Positions 62,123-64,000 of a stretch of 64,000 nucleotides of DNA are shown in pieces. A program made the position numbers and the translations under genes. A model generated the notes under the pieces. The model ran no database searches. It saw nothing but the letters and a program-made list of their open reading frames with translations, and was not told the origin of the DNA. Origin of the DNA: CAVTRI01 sp963737075 (GTDB lineage: Bacteria > Actinomycetota > Acidimicrobiia > Acidimicrobiales > Palsa-688); NCBI GenBank assembly GCA_963737075.1, contig CAVTRI010000002.1:2728001-2792000 (forward strand). The letters run 5' to 3'. How positions within the stretch are numbered: the first letter of the stretch is position 1; each line of letters opens with the position of its first letter.

Positions 62123-62719
62123 CGGGGCGGGCTGAGAAGAGGGTTCCTGTCATCGGAGAAGGATGTCGCCAACGGCTCAATAATGACCCACTATCAACGG
62201 GCGGAATCGATGTAAAGGGGTCAGTGTTTGAGCCGGTATTGACGAATGGGACTGTCCTCCTAGCGCTGTTTCTTGCTTGACACACTGCGCCTGGTTCGGC
62301 AAGAAGCACTCGAGCTAACTCAGTTCGTATATCTCGAGCATGAGTTCTAGCCGTAGCGACCCTTGGCGGGCTTCTACTGTCTATCCACTCTCGTCGGCCG
62401 AGGTCCGAAACACGGCCCCGTAAAGCTCGCGGGTGCCATCAGTCCTCCCATCGACAACGATGACCAACTGATGGCGCCGGGATAGTCAGGTCGAGAACGT
62501 CGTTGATCGCCGGCTTCACTGTCGCGCGTTCGTTCTACACCGTCATGAGAACGGAAAGCTTTGGCAAAGAAGCCCCTCTATGTCTCTGGACGGTCGCCGG
62601 TGCGCTCCGGAGGTCGCACGAGAAGAGGTCCTCAAATCGAGGCTCCCTCAGACGATATCTCAATTGCACCAGTACGGCGGCCGGGATCCGAGCGCACCGC
62701 GCCAACTAAGGTGCTCGAA
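62123..62719. other. Gap with possible IS-end remnant
   Basis: About 600 bp. Around 62180-62245 the sequence AATAATGACCCACTATCAAC, followed by AAAGGGGTCAGTGTTTGAGC, forms TGACCC/GGGGTCA arms and resembles insertion-sequence termini (IS21-like). No coding part is seen. The last 160 bp lead into the decayed rph copy without a match to the upstream region of the intact rph. Confidence 0.35.
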
Positions 62720-63458
62720 ATGCTCCGACCCATCGGCCGAGAGCCGGAGGATCTCCGACCCGTCGAGTTCGTGCGCGACTACACGGTCTTCGCGGCCGGC
62801 TGGGTCTTGAGCCGAATGGGCCGGCCCGCGGTGTTGTGCAACAGCATCGGTCGCCCAGGAGGTGCCTCGGTGGACGAGAGGTACAGGCCCGGGCTGGGTG
62901 ACCGTCAAATACTCGATGCTTCCTGGCCCCTCGTCGGAGCGGATCCAAAGAGAAGCCGCGCGTGGCCGCCAGTCTTGCCGCACATTGGAGATCCATCGGC
63001 TGATCGGACTGGCGATGCGGGCGCTCACTGACCTCGAGGCGATGGGCGACCTGCAGATCACCCTGGATTGCGACGTGCTGCACGCCGACCGCGGGACTGG
63101 CACGGCCGGCATCTTCGGGGCGTATGTGGCACTCCACGACGCCTGCTCCCGGCTGCTAAAGGCCCGGCGGCTGCAGACGCACTTGCTCCGTGAGGTGTGC
63201 GCGGCCGCATCGGTCGGCATCGTCGACGCCCTCTCGATGCTGGATCTCGCCGACAGCGAGGACAGCCGAGCTGAGGTAGACATGAACGTCGGCACGACAT
63301 CGTCGGGCCGGTTCGTGGAAGTTCCAGGGGACCGCGGAGGGATGCCGTTCAGCCGATCCGAGCTCGACAACCTCCTCGGGGTGGCCGAGCACGGAATCGC
63401 CTCTTTGGTCGACGTCCAAGCCGAGGTACTGGCGACACGGCCCCCGGGCCGGGCATGA
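62720..63458 (+). pseudogene. Decayed second copy of rph (RNase PH)
   Basis: LRPVEFVRDYTVFAAGWVLS starts like the intact rph. After VLCNS the frame shifts (about 62840) to RGTGPGWVTVKYSMLPGPSS and continues to the end (AEHGIASLVDVQAEVLATRP). Key sites are changed: the phosphate loop SGRTQEIQRLIGR reads SCRTLEIHRLIGL, and ADGGTRTA reads ADRGTGTA. It is a duplicated gene that has lost function. Confidence 0.88.
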
Positions 63459-63474
63459 GCCCGGAGCGGGCCTG

Positions 63475-64000
63475 ATGGCCAACGCAGGGGCTGAACCGGA
63501 AGGAGGCGACCGGACGCTGCGGGTGCTGGTCGACGCCCGTCCGCTCCTCGATCTTCAGACGGGCGTGGCGAACTTTTGCCGGGGAGCATTGGCGTCGCTG
63601 GCCACGCGCGAGCGGTTGGACGTCGGCGGGTATGCCGTTACGTGGCGCCGCCAGCGGGACATCCCGCTCGTGTTGCCAGCGGGTGTCGCGTGGCGATGGC
63701 GGCCTATACCGGCACGTCCTACAGAGAACGCATGGCGGCGATGGGGTCGGCCGGGCCTCGAGTGGATCGTGGGGTCTGCCGACGTCGTGCACGGCACCAA
63801 CTTCGTCGTGCCACCGACCCGGCGTGCGGCCCGGGTAGTGACGGTCCATGATCTGACGCCCGTGCACTTCCCTGAAATGTGCGAGCCGCCCACGCTGCGC
63901 TACCCGGAGCTCATACGCCGAGCTGTTGCTGAGGGGGCCTGGGTGCACACACCGTCGCAATATGTAGCCCAGGAAGTTGTGGACCTGCTCGGCGCCGAAC
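63475..64000 (+). CDS. GT4-like glycosyltransferase, partial (runs off the edge)
   Basis: 175 residues are visible from ATG 63475: RVLVDARPLLDLQTGVANFC (N-terminal Rossmann with the GVANF acceptor-side loop), VGSADVVHGTNFVVPPTRRA, RVVTVHDLTPVHFPEMCEPP, then RAVAEGAWVHTPSQYVAQEV, the typical first half of GT-B family 4 enzymes. The C-terminal nucleotide-sugar half lies outside the window. Its start is 17 bp after the decayed rph, whose 3' end it may use as leader. Confidence 0.85.
   Translation, partial: MANAGAEPEGGDRTLRVLVDARPLLDLQTGVANFCRGALASLATRERLDVGGYAVTWRRQRDIPLVLPAGVAWRWRPIPARPTENAWRRWGRPGLEWIVGSADVVHGTNFVVPPTRRAARVVTVHDLTPVHFPEMCEPPTLRYPELIRRAVAEGAWVHTPSQYVAQEVVDLLGAE

Overview
The window is high-GC chromosomal DNA. 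It most likely comes from an actinobacterium, probably of the Acidimicrobiia or a neighbouring lineage. The signs are the CysO/CysM/Mec cysteine genes, a murI and rph-rdgB neighbourhood typical of actinobacteria, a DUF222/HNH protein, many GTG starts, ATGA/GTGA stop-start overlaps, and a tmRNA tag ending in ALAA. This placement is inference from gene content; there is no rRNA in the window.

Layout. 1-8.8 kb: a VOC protein, an orphan DNA methyltransferase, an SRPBCC-TIGR01777 fusion, a frameshifted cellulose-synthase-like glycosyltransferase, a phosphodiester-glycosidase lipoprotein and small metabolic genes. 8.9-20.5 kb: an accessory graveyard. It holds an intact IS630 element, MMPL-transporter and methyltransferase pseudogenes, a XerD-like recombinase that has lost its tyrosine end, an internally deleted IS1182 derivative, a vapBC pair, an IS256 copy broken up by an IS3-like element and an IS110 fragment, a two-domain HxlR regulator divergent from an enoyl-CoA hydratase, and the tail of a MobF relaxase.

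20.6-38.7 kb: a putative genomic island between two 28-bp direct repeats. The right repeat is the 3' end of the tmRNA gene. The left repeat is a detached copy of it next to a terminator. Inside are aldo-keto reductase, SDR (pseudo), XRE regulator, cupin, LtrA, RelE/Phd, HicAB, SEC-C, IS256-type transposase, HNH endonuclease, zinc-ribbon serine protease and a restriction endonuclease (frameshifted). Next to the tmRNA is an unusual module: an AlpA/Xis-like HTH, a tyrosine-recombinase-like protein without its tyrosine, and an overlapping DDE transposase. A decayed second copy of that transposase lies at 32.4 kb.

38.7-49.9 kb: core backbone. It contains ssrA (tmRNA), a site-2 protease, smpB, mec-cysO-cysM, and a tightly overlapping redox operon (small membrane protein, ApbE, ferric-reductase-like membrane protein, NuoF-like subunit, ferredoxin). 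A DUF222/HNH pseudogene, clpP and murI follow. 49.9-54.7 kb: a toxin-antitoxin cluster damaged by a MITE-like insertion in vapC and an intact IS256 copy. 54.8-57.2 kb: rph, rdgB and a D-threonine-aldolase-like enzyme. 57.2-64 kb: gene remnants (hicB, nhaA), UDP-sulfoquinovose synthase, a large membrane protein, a decayed second copy of rph, and the start of a glycosyltransferase that runs off the edge.

Many accessory genes carry single frameshifts while core genes are intact. This could be real decay or local indel errors, and only reads can separate the two.
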